Assembly: GCA_031987605.1 (NCBI GenBank)
Contig: DALZZF010000007.1
Coordinates: forward strand, 62,001 to 126,000
Reading direction: 5' to 3'
Length of the DNA stretch: 64,000 nt
Origin: JAFAGO01 sp031987605
Lineage (GTDB): Bacteria; Bacteroidota; Bacteroidia; Flavobacteriales; Weeksellaceae
Both the position numbers and the translations under genes were made by a program. This document shows positions 50,658 to 59,318 of the stretch, one piece after another. Each line of letters begins with the position of its first letter. The stretch's first letter is position 1. The notes beneath the pieces were generated by a model. That model searched no databases, had not been told where the DNA came from, and saw nothing but the letters and a program-made list of their open reading frames with translations.

Positions 50658-50936
50658 TTATCTGCTTCCTTTATTTTTGTTACCACCATGACCTCTGAAA
50701 GATCTTGTTGGAGAAAATTCGCCTAACTTGTGACCTACCATGTTTTCTGTTACATATACAGGAACGAAAGTTTTTCCGTTGTGTACTGCGATGGTTTGTC
50801 CTACGAAGTCCGGAGAGATCATTGATGCTCTGGACCAAGTTTTGATTACTGTCTTTTTACCAGACTCGATATTTGCCTGAACCTTCTTATCTAAATGATG
50901 AGCGATGAAAGGTCCTTTTTTAAGTGATCTTGCCAT
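50658..50936 (-). CDS. rpsS: 30S ribosomal protein S19
   Basis: 92 residues; MARSLKKGPFIAHHLDKKV, TWSRASMISPDFVGQTIAVH and MVGHKLGEFSPTRSFRGHGG. It is in the 30S head. It is 2 bp after rplB. Confidence 0.98.
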   Translation of the reverse strand: MARSLKKGPFIAHHLDKKVQANIESGKKTVIKTWSRASMISPDFVGQTIAVHNGKTFVPVYVTENMVGHKLGEFSPTRSFRGHGGNKNKGSR

Positions 50937-50938
50937 AA

Positions 50939-51760
50939 TTATTTTCTTTTAGATACGATGTAACGGTTAGACACTTTGTTTTTCTTTCTGGTTTTGTAAC
51001 CTTTAGCCGGTTTACCGTTTCTTGATCTTGGGTGACCTCCTGAAGAACGTCCTTCACCACCACCCATTGGGTGATCTACAGGGTTCATTACTACTGCTCT
51101 GGTTCTTGGTCTTCTTCCCAGCCATCTGCTTCTACCTGCTTTTCCGGATACGGTAAGCTGGTGATCGGAGTTGGATACGGAACCAATCATGGCGAAGCAT
51201 TCAGTAAGGATCATTCTGGATTCTCCTGAAGGCAATTTGATGATGGCATATTTTCCGTCTCTGGAAGTTAACTGAGCAGATGAACCTGCACTTCTTGCCA
51301 AAGTTGCTCCCTGTCCTGGTTTCAACTCGATGCAAGAGATTACAGTACCCAATGGAATATTTCTCAATTTCATTGCGTTCCCTACGTTTGGTTCAACGTT
51401 TTCTCCTGAAACCACTTTTTGTCCTACTTTGATACCGTTCGGAGCGATGATGTATCTCTTTTCTCCGTCTGCATACTCAAGAAGAGCGATGAAAGCAGTT
51501 CTGTTTGGATCGTATTCTACAGTTTTCACTTCAGCTTCAACATTGTGTTTGTTTCTTTTGAAGTCGATAATTCTGTATTTCTTTTTGTGTCCACCTCCGG
51601 TGTAACGCATGGTCATTTTACCAGTTTGGTTACGTCCACCTGACTTACTAATACCAACGGTTAGAGATTTCTCTGGTTTGTTGGTAGTAATTTCCTCAAA
51701 ATTGTTTACAATTCTGAATCTCTGTCCCGGGGTGATAGGTTTTAATTTTCTAACAGACAT
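50939..51760 (-). CDS. rplB: 50S ribosomal protein L2
   Basis: 273 residues; GRNQTGKMTMRYTGGGHKKK, the OB/SH3 core with GQKVVSGENVEPNVGNAMKL and the peptidyl-transferase loop MNPVDHPMGGGEGRSSGGHP. It is the most conserved 50S protein. A 35-bp gap separates it from rplW. Confidence 0.98.
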   Translation of the reverse strand: MSVRKLKPITPGQRFRIVNNFEEITTNKPEKSLTVGISKSGGRNQTGKMTMRYTGGGHKKKYRIIDFKRNKHNVEAEVKTVEYDPNRTAFIALLEYADGEKRYIIAPNGIKVGQKVVSGENVEPNVGNAMKLRNIPLGTVISCIELKPGQGATLARSAGSSAQLTSRDGKYAIIKLPSGESRMILTECFAMIGSVSNSDHQLTVSGKAGRSRWLGRRPRTRAVVMNPVDHPMGGGEGRSSGGHPRSRNGKPAKGYKTRKKNKVSNRYIVSKRK

Positions 51761-51795
51761 TACTATTGTTTATAATATAATTTAATAATTCTTAA

Positions 51796-52086
51796 TTAGT
51801 TCACCGAAAAAATATCGATTACTTCTCCTTCAGCAAGGGTAACAACTGCTTTTTTCAGTTTGTTGGTTTTCCCAACCTGAAGTCCTTTCTTAGTATATTT
51901 CGCAGAAACTTTAGGCGCATAAATCATGGTTCTAACATCTGCTACTTTCACTCCGTAAGCTTCTTCTATCGCATTTTTGATCTGGATTTTATTCGCTTTG
52001 GTATCTACCAAGAAAGAATAAGCCCCTCTAAGATCAGTAAGATAGTTTGCTTTTTCTGAAATTACTGGTTTGATTACTATTGACAT
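51796..52086 (-). CDS. rplW: 50S ribosomal protein L23
   Basis: 96 residues; MSIVIKPVISEKANYLTDLR, AIEEAYGVKVADVRTMIYAP and KAVVTLAEGEVIDIFSVN. It forms the docking site for trigger factor and SRP. It is 3 bp after rplD. Confidence 0.97.
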   Translation of the reverse strand: MSIVIKPVISEKANYLTDLRGAYSFLVDTKANKIQIKNAIEEAYGVKVADVRTMIYAPKVSAKYTKKGLQVGKTNKLKKAVVTLAEGEVIDIFSVN

Positions 52087-52089
52087 GAT

Positions 52090-52719
52090 TTATTTCTTTA
52101 GGTTTTCCTGAAATTTCTCTACTGCACCTTCAAGGAAAATAATTTCACCACCATTGATTAAATCATACGAAGAGATTTCGTTGTATTTTAACACTTTGGT
52201 TTTTGGTAAATTTCTTGAAGACAGATATACATTTTTGTTGGCTTCCGGAAGGATGAACAAAGATTTTTTTCCTGTAAGCTCAAGAGCATTAATCAGGTTG
52301 ATAAAATCTTTGGTTTTAGGAGCGGCGAAGCTCAAATCTTCCAAAACTTTGATGGATCCATCTTTTGCTTTCTGAGAAAGGACAGATTTTTTAGCCAATC
52401 TTTTTACTGCTTTATTCAGTTTGAATCTGTAGTCTCTTGGTTTTGGACCAAAAATTCTACCTCCACCTCTGAATACAGGAGATTTAATATCCCCGTAACG
52501 AGCGGAACCGGATCCTTTCTGTTTTTTCAGTTTTTTAGTAGAAGCGGTAATTTCGCTTCTTTCTTTTGCTTTATGAGTTCCCTGACGCTGAGCAGCAAGG
52601 TACTGTTTTACTTCAAGGTAAACCGCGTGCTGATTTGGCTCAATTCCGAAAATCGCATCATCAAGACTTACTGTTCTTCCGGTTTCCTTTCCTTGTGTAT
52701 TGAATACTGTTAGTTCCAT
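52090..52719 (-). CDS. rplD: 50S ribosomal protein L4
   Basis: 209 residues; the extended loop KKQKGSGSARYGDIKSPVFR then GGGRIFGPKPRDY, and C-terminal LNALELTGKKSLFILPEANK. In E. coli L4 autoregulates this operon. Its start overlaps the rplC end by 10 bp. Confidence 0.98.
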   Translation of the reverse strand: MELTVFNTQGKETGRTVSLDDAIFGIEPNQHAVYLEVKQYLAAQRQGTHKAKERSEITASTKKLKKQKGSGSARYGDIKSPVFRGGGRIFGPKPRDYRFKLNKAVKRLAKKSVLSQKAKDGSIKVLEDLSFAAPKTKDFINLINALELTGKKSLFILPEANKNVYLSSRNLPKTKVLKYNEISSYDLINGGEIIFLEGAVEKFQENLKK

Positions 52720-53336
52720 TTTCTGATAATTACATAAGAATTTTTAGCTCCCGGAACAGCGCCTTTTACTACTAAAAGATTTTGTTCTTGATCCACTTTC
52801 AACACCTGAAGATTCTGAACGGTAACTTGCTTACCACCCATTCTTCCAGCCATTCTCATCCCTTTGAATACTCTTGAAGGGTCGGAACCTGCACCGATAG
52901 AACCTGGAGCTCTTAATCTGTTGTGCTGTCCGTGAGACGCTTGCATTACACCTCCAAAACCGTGTCTTTTCACAACACCTTGGAAGCCTTTACCTTTAGA
53001 AGTTCCTGTAACGTCCACATATTCACCTTCTGCGAATAGGTTTACTTTTACTTCATCACCTACGCTCAAAGTATTCACGAATTCATGATAGAATTCTACC
53101 AACTTTGCTTTTGGTGCAGAACCAGCCTTTTTAAAATGGCCAGCTAACGCTTTACCAACGTTCTTTTCACTCTTGTCATCGAAACCAAGCTGAGCAGATT
53201 TGTACCCATCTTTTTCTACGGTTCTGACCTGTAAAACCGAGCAAGGCCCCGCCTGAATAACGGTACACGGAATATTTTTTCCGTTTTCGTCAAACAGGGA
53301 AGTCATCCCGATTTTTTTTCCAATAATACCTGACAT
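52710..53336 (-). CDS. rplC: 50S ribosomal protein L3
   Basis: 208 residues; MSGIIGKKIGMTSLFDENGK, GTSKGKGFQGVVKRHGFGG and the loop GSIGAGSDPSRVFKGMRMAG. It is the first gene of the block. rpsJ, which heads the S10 operon in many bacteria, is not upstream. Confidence 0.98.
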   Translation of the reverse strand: MSGIIGKKIGMTSLFDENGKNIPCTVIQAGPCSVLQVRTVEKDGYKSAQLGFDDKSEKNVGKALAGHFKKAGSAPKAKLVEFYHEFVNTLSVGDEVKVNLFAEGEYVDVTGTSKGKGFQGVVKRHGFGGVMQASHGQHNRLRAPGSIGAGSDPSRVFKGMRMAGRMGGKQVTVQNLQVLKVDQEQNLLVVKGAVPGAKNSYVIIRKWN

Positions 53337-53441
53337 TGTTATATATTACTATAAATTTATCGTTTGATTTTCTGCATTTTAGGAGGCCGGAAGCAATTTC
53401 TACGTCTGAAATAGGCATACTTCGCCCGTAAAATGAGTGTG

Positions 53442-53472
53442 CAAATGTATGGATAAAATTTTATTCAGCAAA
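53442..53472 (-). promoter_or_regulatory. Promoter of the ribosomal protein block
   Basis: On the minus strand TTTG (53469-53472) and TACATTTG (53442-53449) are separated by exactly 19 bp, an ideal Bacteroidetes promoter. The transcript would have a leader of about 100 nt before rplC; I see a GGCCTCCT stretch but no clear terminator-like fold in it. The remaining gap to 53665 shows nothing else. Confidence 0.82.
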
Positions 53473-53665
53473 GAAAACCCTGAAAATATTTTGAAAATTA
53501 ATTGGTTAGGAGAAAACAGGAACAATCTGTACGGTTTTCGTCACAGAATTTTTAATACCCCATAATAGCTCTTCACCGATATTCTGAAAACGGTTATTTA
53601 AAACGGTTCAAAATAAAAGTTTCGTTAAACTTCGGAAATTCAATTTTTCTTCCGCTAAAGTTTTC

Positions 53666-53673
53666 TATTTTTG
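53666..53673 (+). promoter_or_regulatory. Possible -7 element before the unknown lipoprotein gene
   Basis: TATTTTTG fits TAnnTTTG but ends only 3 nt before the ATG at 53677, so either the mRNA is leaderless or the match is fortuitous. Confidence 0.35.
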
Positions 53674-53676
53674 AAT

Positions 53677-54660
53677 ATGAAAACGCGATGGCTTTCCTTA
53701 TTATGTATTATTTTGTTTTTTGCCTCGTGCAAAAAGCACAAACCGCATCCGTACACTTTCTATTACTGGAAAACCACTTTAAAATTAGATAAAACCGAAT
53801 CTTCCGCACTACAGGAATCAAAAGTTCCGGAACTGTACACCCGCTTTTTTGATGTGGATAAAACAGATGGGAAATTTCAGCCGGTTGGGATTATCTCAAA
53901 AGATTCCACTTTTTCTACCGAAAAAAAAATTGTTCCGGTCGTTTTTATCACCAACCGGACATTTCTCTATATTAAACCTGATGAGATTACTTTTTTAGCG
54001 AAAAGCATTCATGATTTAATTCTCAGAAAATCTCTGGAACTTCAATTGAATACGACCGATGAAATCCAGATCGACTGCGACTGGACTGCGGGAACTAAAA
54101 GCGATTATTTCAAATTCCTGCAGGAACTCGGGAAAATTTCCAATAAAAAAATAACCTCAACACTTCGTTTGCATCAGGTAAAAAATAAAGACGAAATGGG
54201 AATTCCACCGGTGGAAAAGGTATATCTGATGTGCTATTCCACTTCTTCCCCATTGGAAAATTCTGATAAAAATTCGATTCTCGATCTTCCTTTATTAAAA
54301 ACATATCTGCGCAGGCTGGATGATTACCCGATTAAAAAGATTTCTGTTGCGCTGCCCGTTTATTCGTGGGCAATTGTGACCAATCATGTAGGAAAACACC
54401 AACTGATTAACGGTATTTCGGTAAACGATCTGAAAAATCCGGATTTCCGCCGAATCAGCGATACCAAAGCAGAAGTGAAGAAAGACGGTTTCTATTTCGG
54501 ACATTTTCTGAACAAAGGATTTACCATAAAAGTTGAACAAATTGAGGATGAACAACTGGATGAAGCGGTTCATTTTATTAACAGAAAAATTTCAGGATAC
54601 GATATTGTTTATTATCAGTTAGATCGTAAATTTGTTGAAAACCACACCTTTATTCGATGA
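53677..54660 (+). CDS. Lipoprotein of unknown function, possible GH18-like TIM barrel without catalytic Glu
   Basis: 327 residues from the ATG at 53677 (an upstream TTG adds two residues only). The lipoprotein signal ends at Cys18 (IILFFASC|KKH). Three segments in the right order resemble core strands of GH18-type barrels: IQIDCDWT (130-137, compare DGxDxDWE), VYLMCYS (182-188, compare LMxYD) and ISVALPVYSW (222-231, compare LPxYG). The position of the catalytic Glu is Thr137, so it would be a binding protein rather than a chitinase. The fold is my inference. It overlaps the next gene by 4 bp (ATGA), so the pair is translationally coupled. Confidence 0.6.
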   Translation: MKTRWLSLLCIILFFASCKKHKPHPYTFYYWKTTLKLDKTESSALQESKVPELYTRFFDVDKTDGKFQPVGIISKDSTFSTEKKIVPVVFITNRTFLYIKPDEITFLAKSIHDLILRKSLELQLNTTDEIQIDCDWTAGTKSDYFKFLQELGKISNKKITSTLRLHQVKNKDEMGIPPVEKVYLMCYSTSSPLENSDKNSILDLPLLKTYLRRLDDYPIKKISVALPVYSWAIVTNHVGKHQLINGISVNDLKNPDFRRISDTKAEVKKDGFYFGHFLNKGFTIKVEQIEDEQLDEAVHFINRKISGYDIVYYQLDRKFVENHTFIR

Positions 54661-57338
54661 AAAAAATTGCAGCATCCCTTTTCCTTACCCTATTTTCGTA
54701 TTCTCAAACTGATGCGTGCTCGTGGTACGATCCGGATTATGAGTATTTCAATCTTTTTACCCAAAGCATTATCCGCGACAAAGCCTACACTCCGTTTTTA
54801 CTTACCTATTCGGATCGCTTTTATAATGACCACAAATCGGTAATTCCGGACGACAACATCAAATCCTGGCAAAAATATTTTGCAAACCAGCTTTCCTATA
54901 AAGAAGCCGATCATCTGGTAAAACATATTCCGTTGAATGATCTGCAAAATCTTAAAACCGGAAAAACAGTTTCAGATGCGCTTCTGGTAAAATTAGGATC
55001 CGGATTTTATTCCAAATATAAAGAAGGAATCGACTATTTAATTGAAGCCAAATATCTGGAACCTTATGCTGCGATACAGGATTCTAATAATTACAATTAT
55101 TTTTATGATGACCATCACATCCAGAAAACTGCGGCAGATCTCAATTATAATAAAACCGTACAATCCCTGATTTCGCTTTATAATGCAGCAAAAAATCCGG
55201 AAATCAAACTGCGTTACGGCTATCAGTTGGTGCGCTTCAATCATTATAACCACAAATTTCAGGAAGCAATTGATGCTTTTAAACAATACATTCAGCCACT
55301 GAATCTCAAAACTGCGCCCTATTACCTTGCGCTCGATCAATATGCCGGTGCATTGCGCGGTTTGCAAAATTATGACGAAGCCAACTGGAATTTTTTTCAG
55401 GTATTTAAAAACAGCAGCGCCAGAAAAGAAAGTGCCTATATCTCCATGAAACTTTCCGACAGTGCTTCTTTTGCAAATATGCTGAAGCGTGCGCAAACCA
55501 ATGATGATAAAAACATGGCGTATTTTCTGCTCGGATATCAGGATTTCAACAATCCGCTTCCGATGATGCAGAAGATGTACGATATTGATCCGAATTCCGA
55601 AATGCTGAAAGTTCTTGCTGCAAGAGCCATTAATGAACTGGAACGAAACTTTCTGCCCACTTATTATTTTAAAAACGCTGATGAAAATGCTAAAAAAAGT
55701 GCAGCAGACAAGATAATCGACAATGGCGTTTCCGAGCAGAAATCATTCTGGAATAAAGTGGTCTCCTTTTTTAAAAATCTGTTCGGCATCAGTTCCGCAG
55801 ACGGAGAAGGAAGCAATGATCTATCGGACAAAGAATCGCTAAATAATCCGGACAGAATTCCGTTTTTCAACAAAGCCGAATACGAAGATTATTACAACGA
55901 ACAAAAACCTAATGAAAATTACCTGAAAGATCTGTTAGATTTTACGGAAAAAGTGAAAGGCAAAAGCGATGATGAATTCTGGAAAATTGCGGATGCTTAC
56001 CTGAAATTCATGCAAAAAGATTACGCAGAAAGCAGTTTGATTTTAAGTAAAATAGAAACCAAAAATCCGGAATATCTTACCCAGATTTCCCGGATGAAAA
56101 TGCTGAACGATATTGTTTCCCAACCCAAAATTACTCCACAATTTGAGGAACACCTGATGAAGGAATATAAAAACTTTTTCGTACAGGATGAACCGGCTAA
56201 AAAAGACAGCATTACCGATGATGAAGGCTGGAGTTTTGAAGTTCCTTCCACAAGCGATTTTCTGCGTGATGTATTGGCAAACCGATATTTTCTGCAAGGA
56301 GAAGATGCCAAATCTTTTTTGATGAGCAATGCGCTTTCGGATTTCCGTTACAGCCCAAATCTGGAACTGGCAAAAAAATTAGAAGCCTTCTATAAAAAAC
56401 CAAATAAAAGTAGTTTTGAGAAAAGCATTATTTCAAAAAACATGGATAATGTGGGAAATATTGATGCTTATTTCCAAGTCATTTACGGAGATTTTGCTAT
56501 GCGAAATGCCGATTTTGAAATCGCAAAAACGCATTACGAAAAAGGCACTGCATTTTCCGGAATCCCGATTCCCGACGAAACATGGAATTACGGAACCGGC
56601 GAAACCACAAAATTCCCGGATAAAAGTATTGTTTATAATGGTTTCAAAAATATTTCCGGAATGGTTTTCGGGCATAATGTTTGGGAAAGTTTCCAAAGCC
56701 CGGAATCCCAATCAATGAAAGCCGAAAAGTTTGTAAATGAGTTTCCTTTCATCAAACCTAAAATGACTAAACTGGAAATTGCAGAAGCCCTGATTCAGTT
56801 GAAAAAAATCGGGAACGGAAAGGATGAAAAATCAGCAAAAGCCAACCAACTCATCGGAAATTTATTGTACAACACTTCAATGCTGGGTTATTTCCGTCAA
56901 GTTTTTGTGATGGATTTTGACAATGCGAGCGGACCAAAATTTTATTTGGGACAAAAACCGAATCCAAACCGGTATTACTACAAAAATTACGCTTGGAATG
57001 TGTATGTGAAACCCGATCATTTTAATTTCGTAATCCAATATTATCAGAAAGCATTGCAATCCGCAACCAACCGCGAACAAAAGGCAAGAATCCTTTTTCA
57101 AATGGCAAGTGCAGAACAGGGGAAATATTATCAGTGGGAAAGTTCCCAACCCGAAATTTCTTATTCGGATAAAGACTGGGACGCGAAAACAGACTCGCGT
57201 GAAAAGAATGAAATCTTGATTAAAAACCAAAAATTCCGGACCTATTTCACGGCACTAAAACAACAATATTCCGATACGGAAACCGCTAAAGAATTGCGCG
57301 GAAATTGTTCGTATTTTGATTATTTTATGCGAAAATAA
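54657..57338 (+). CDS. Large exported protein of unknown function, helical repeat type
   Basis: 893 residues. It has an N-terminal signal-like stretch (MKKIAASLFLTLFSYSQ) followed soon by DACSWYDPDYEYFNLFTQ, where the Cys could be a lipid anchor or start of the mature protein. Much of it reads as helical, TPR-like pairs rich in Tyr, Lys and Asp (for example YGYQLVRFNHYNHKFQEAID, YLALDQYAGALRGLQNYDEA, RILFQMASAEQGKYYQ). A short hydrophobic stretch occurs near 365-375. No enzyme motif is evident. I do not recognise the family. Coupling to the preceding barrel-like lipoprotein suggests that both work in one envelope complex. Confidence 0.65.
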   Translation: MKKIAASLFLTLFSYSQTDACSWYDPDYEYFNLFTQSIIRDKAYTPFLLTYSDRFYNDHKSVIPDDNIKSWQKYFANQLSYKEADHLVKHIPLNDLQNLKTGKTVSDALLVKLGSGFYSKYKEGIDYLIEAKYLEPYAAIQDSNNYNYFYDDHHIQKTAADLNYNKTVQSLISLYNAAKNPEIKLRYGYQLVRFNHYNHKFQEAIDAFKQYIQPLNLKTAPYYLALDQYAGALRGLQNYDEANWNFFQVFKNSSARKESAYISMKLSDSASFANMLKRAQTNDDKNMAYFLLGYQDFNNPLPMMQKMYDIDPNSEMLKVLAARAINELERNFLPTYYFKNADENAKKSAADKIIDNGVSEQKSFWNKVVSFFKNLFGISSADGEGSNDLSDKESLNNPDRIPFFNKAEYEDYYNEQKPNENYLKDLLDFTEKVKGKSDDEFWKIADAYLKFMQKDYAESSLILSKIETKNPEYLTQISRMKMLNDIVSQPKITPQFEEHLMKEYKNFFVQDEPAKKDSITDDEGWSFEVPSTSDFLRDVLANRYFLQGEDAKSFLMSNALSDFRYSPNLELAKKLEAFYKKPNKSSFEKSIISKNMDNVGNIDAYFQVIYGDFAMRNADFEIAKTHYEKGTAFSGIPIPDETWNYGTGETTKFPDKSIVYNGFKNISGMVFGHNVWESFQSPESQSMKAEKFVNEFPFIKPKMTKLEIAEALIQLKKIGNGKDEKSAKANQLIGNLLYNTSMLGYFRQVFVMDFDNASGPKFYLGQKPNPNRYYYKNYAWNVYVKPDHFNFVIQYYQKALQSATNREQKARILFQMASAEQGKYYQWESSQPEISYSDKDWDAKTDSREKNEILIKNQKFRTYFTALKQQYSDTETAKELRGNCSYFDYFMRK

Positions 57339-57354
57339 TATGGTTATTTATATT

Positions 57355-57377
57355 CCGTGAGTTTTATTTACTCACGG
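57355..57377 (+). terminator. Terminator after the unknown gene pair
   Basis: CCGTGAGT pairs with ACTCACGG around TTTATTT, followed by a T-rich tract. A second small hairpin, GCCCT/AGGGC with a T-run, follows at about 57390-57411 and may add to termination. Confidence 0.75.
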
Positions 57378-57403
57378 TTATTTTATGTCGCCCTTTCAGG
57401 GCT

Positions 57404-58237
57404 CTATTTTTTTGGATAGTGAATAATTTTATCAAGTTCGATAGGATTGTTTTTTTTGCGGATTCTTTCCTGTGTCATTTCGGTTAAATCCTTAAACTGA
57501 TCTTTGCTTTTTACTTCTACCCCCATTATAAAAAACTTATTCTCCGGATTTTCATTGTTACTGAAAGATTCTTTAAATTCACGCAAAGGATTTTCATAGT
57601 TCTGAAGTTGCATTTTCACAATTTTGTCCTGACTTATTTTTACCGGTTTCATCCCCGCAAAATTTTCTAAAAATCCAGTGGTATCAAATGTTTTCTCCAA
57701 CTTATAGCTTTTGTTCATGGTGAATTTATAGTTCGCTTTATCATCCTGAATTTCAAAAATAAGTCCCGGTAAACCACGAAATTTGTAAGGACCTTCATTC
57801 AGATTGATGTCTTTGGAAAACCAAGCTGTCCAATTTCTTCCACCCCATTTTGCCGTTGCTTTCTGTAGGGTATAGTTCCCGGAAGTTTTGGTTTCGTCGG
57901 ACAATTTCCATGGAATTACATCTTCCGATTCCACAACAAAAAGATTATCGAGCAAAATGTATTGCTGATTGACAGCTGAATTGCGTTTATGCGTAATTAC
58001 AGGAACATCATCGTCCCACATCATGCTCATTTGTCCACGGATTTTATTGAGAGAATCCATCTGCACAACCTGATAATTATAGAATTTCGCATCATTTGAG
58101 TTTATATCCAAAGCCATATTGACTTTGGTGTAATCGGTTGCCGAAGAATCCTGTTTGTACTGAAGATCATAGATAAAGCGATGGGTCTGCGCAAACAGCA
58201 CAGCACTGATGAATACAAGGAAAAATGAGATTTTCAT
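57404..58237 (-). CDS. GLPGLI family protein (1)
   Basis: 277 residues. A signal peptide ends LFAQ (about residue 17), then HRFIYDLQYKQDSS. The family motif GLPGLIFEI is at about 184-192, preceded by WTAWFSKDINLNEGPYKFR. GLPGLI (TIGR01200) proteins are small exported beta-rich proteins of Bacteroidetes, often encoded with TonB receptors, with no known activity. It is 10 bp downstream of a related gene, so the two form a tandem-duplicated operon. Confidence 0.92.
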   Translation of the reverse strand: MKISFFLVFISAVLFAQTHRFIYDLQYKQDSSATDYTKVNMALDINSNDAKFYNYQVVQMDSLNKIRGQMSMMWDDDVPVITHKRNSAVNQQYILLDNLFVVESEDVIPWKLSDETKTSGNYTLQKATAKWGGRNWTAWFSKDINLNEGPYKFRGLPGLIFEIQDDKANYKFTMNKSYKLEKTFDTTGFLENFAGMKPVKISQDKIVKMQLQNYENPLREFKESFSNNENPENKFFIMGVEVKSKDQFKDLTEMTQERIRKKNNPIELDKIIHYPKK

Positions 58238-58247
58238 AGGTGTATAT

Positions 58248-59090
58248 TTATTTGTTGGGATAATGAATCTGTAGGTTTAAATCCAGTGGATTATTGTTGG
58301 CTTTCAATCTTTTGCGTTGCTGTTCAATGACTTCACGGGTGTTTTTGTTGGTTACTTTTGTACCATCGGAAAGCATTGCCCAATTATCATCGGTTAATAC
58401 AATTTCGCTGTTCTTCAAAAAACTCAGCGGATCATCATACCACATCATTTTTGTCTTCTTGTATTTTTCCAAAGTAACCGGGACGCTGGCTTGTTTAATA
58501 AATAGCAATGGTTCTGGAATTCTTGTATTTTTTAATTCTTCTGATTTTATCAGTTTGAAATGAAAATTATCACGGTCATCTTTTATTTCAAAAATAATTC
58601 CGGGTAAGCCATGAAATTTTTCCGGTCCTGAACTGAACGGAATTTCTGGAGCAAACCATGCTTCCCAGCTTCTTTTCCCCCAATTAGAACGGGCTTTCTG
58701 AAGACGGATTCCATCTACTGTTTTGGTTTCAACTTCAAGTTTCCAGGACTGGGATTCGTCCGACGTTAAGTGCAGTGTGTTATATTCCACCACTTCATAA
58801 TAATCGTAGCGGTTGGAATCATTTTTATGATAAGTGACCGGAGACATATTCGGAATACCGGAAAACACATTCATATCCAAAACCGCTCCTGCCTGCATAA
58901 TGGAATCCATAACATAATAATCACGGCTGTAATAATAAGTCTCGTCCGGCAAAACATCCAATAGAAAATATTCTTTGGTTTTGGTTTGATTGGCAGAATC
59001 TTTTTTATAATCCACTTCATATACAAAACGATGCATCTGCGCATATACATAAGAATGGAAAATCAGGAAACATAAAAAGGGAAAACGCAT
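58248..59090 (-). CDS. GLPGLI family protein (2)
   Basis: 280 residues from the ATG at 59090; an upstream TTG is not needed. A signal peptide ends YVYAQ. It is followed by MHRFVYEVDYKKDSA, close to the paralogue downstream. The motif is GLPGIIFEI, preceded by SWEAWFAPEIPFSSGPEKFH. Both proteins end with an NNPxxLxxxIHYPxK tail (NNPLDLNLQIHYPNK here). Function is unknown. The shared layout says the pair arose by tandem duplication. Confidence 0.92.
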   Translation of the reverse strand: MRFPFLCFLIFHSYVYAQMHRFVYEVDYKKDSANQTKTKEYFLLDVLPDETYYYSRDYYVMDSIMQAGAVLDMNVFSGIPNMSPVTYHKNDSNRYDYYEVVEYNTLHLTSDESQSWKLEVETKTVDGIRLQKARSNWGKRSWEAWFAPEIPFSSGPEKFHGLPGIIFEIKDDRDNFHFKLIKSEELKNTRIPEPLLFIKQASVPVTLEKYKKTKMMWYDDPLSFLKNSEIVLTDDNWAMLSDGTKVTNKNTREVIEQQRKRLKANNNPLDLNLQIHYPNK

Positions 59091-59131
59091 TGCAGTCAAT
59101 TTGAAAATAAAGATATAAAAAAATCAATGTA

Positions 59132-59313
59132 TTGAGGCTATTACTTAACTTCATCATTCAATTTATCTATTCTATTGTAATTCAATACGATAAAAAACAC
59201 ATTTCATGCTGTACAAATCTCTAAAAAAAGAATTTAGATTTCTGCGAATTGACAAACGTGGTGTTTAAAGGGTTTTCATATTTTGAGATATGAAATTATC
59301 CTGTGAACCTCAA
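59132..59313. repeat. Dispersed repeat A, copy 3
   Basis: It aligns along its length with 14249-14468: TTGAGGCTATTACTT, GTAATTCAATACGATAAAAA, TTCATGCTGTACAAATCTCT, GATATGAAATTATCCTGTGA, ending ACCTCAA. The GCGAGG palindrome present in copy 1 is missing. It fills the gap between the PepSY and GLPGLI genes. Confidence 0.65.
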
Positions 59314-59318
59314 TCCAT

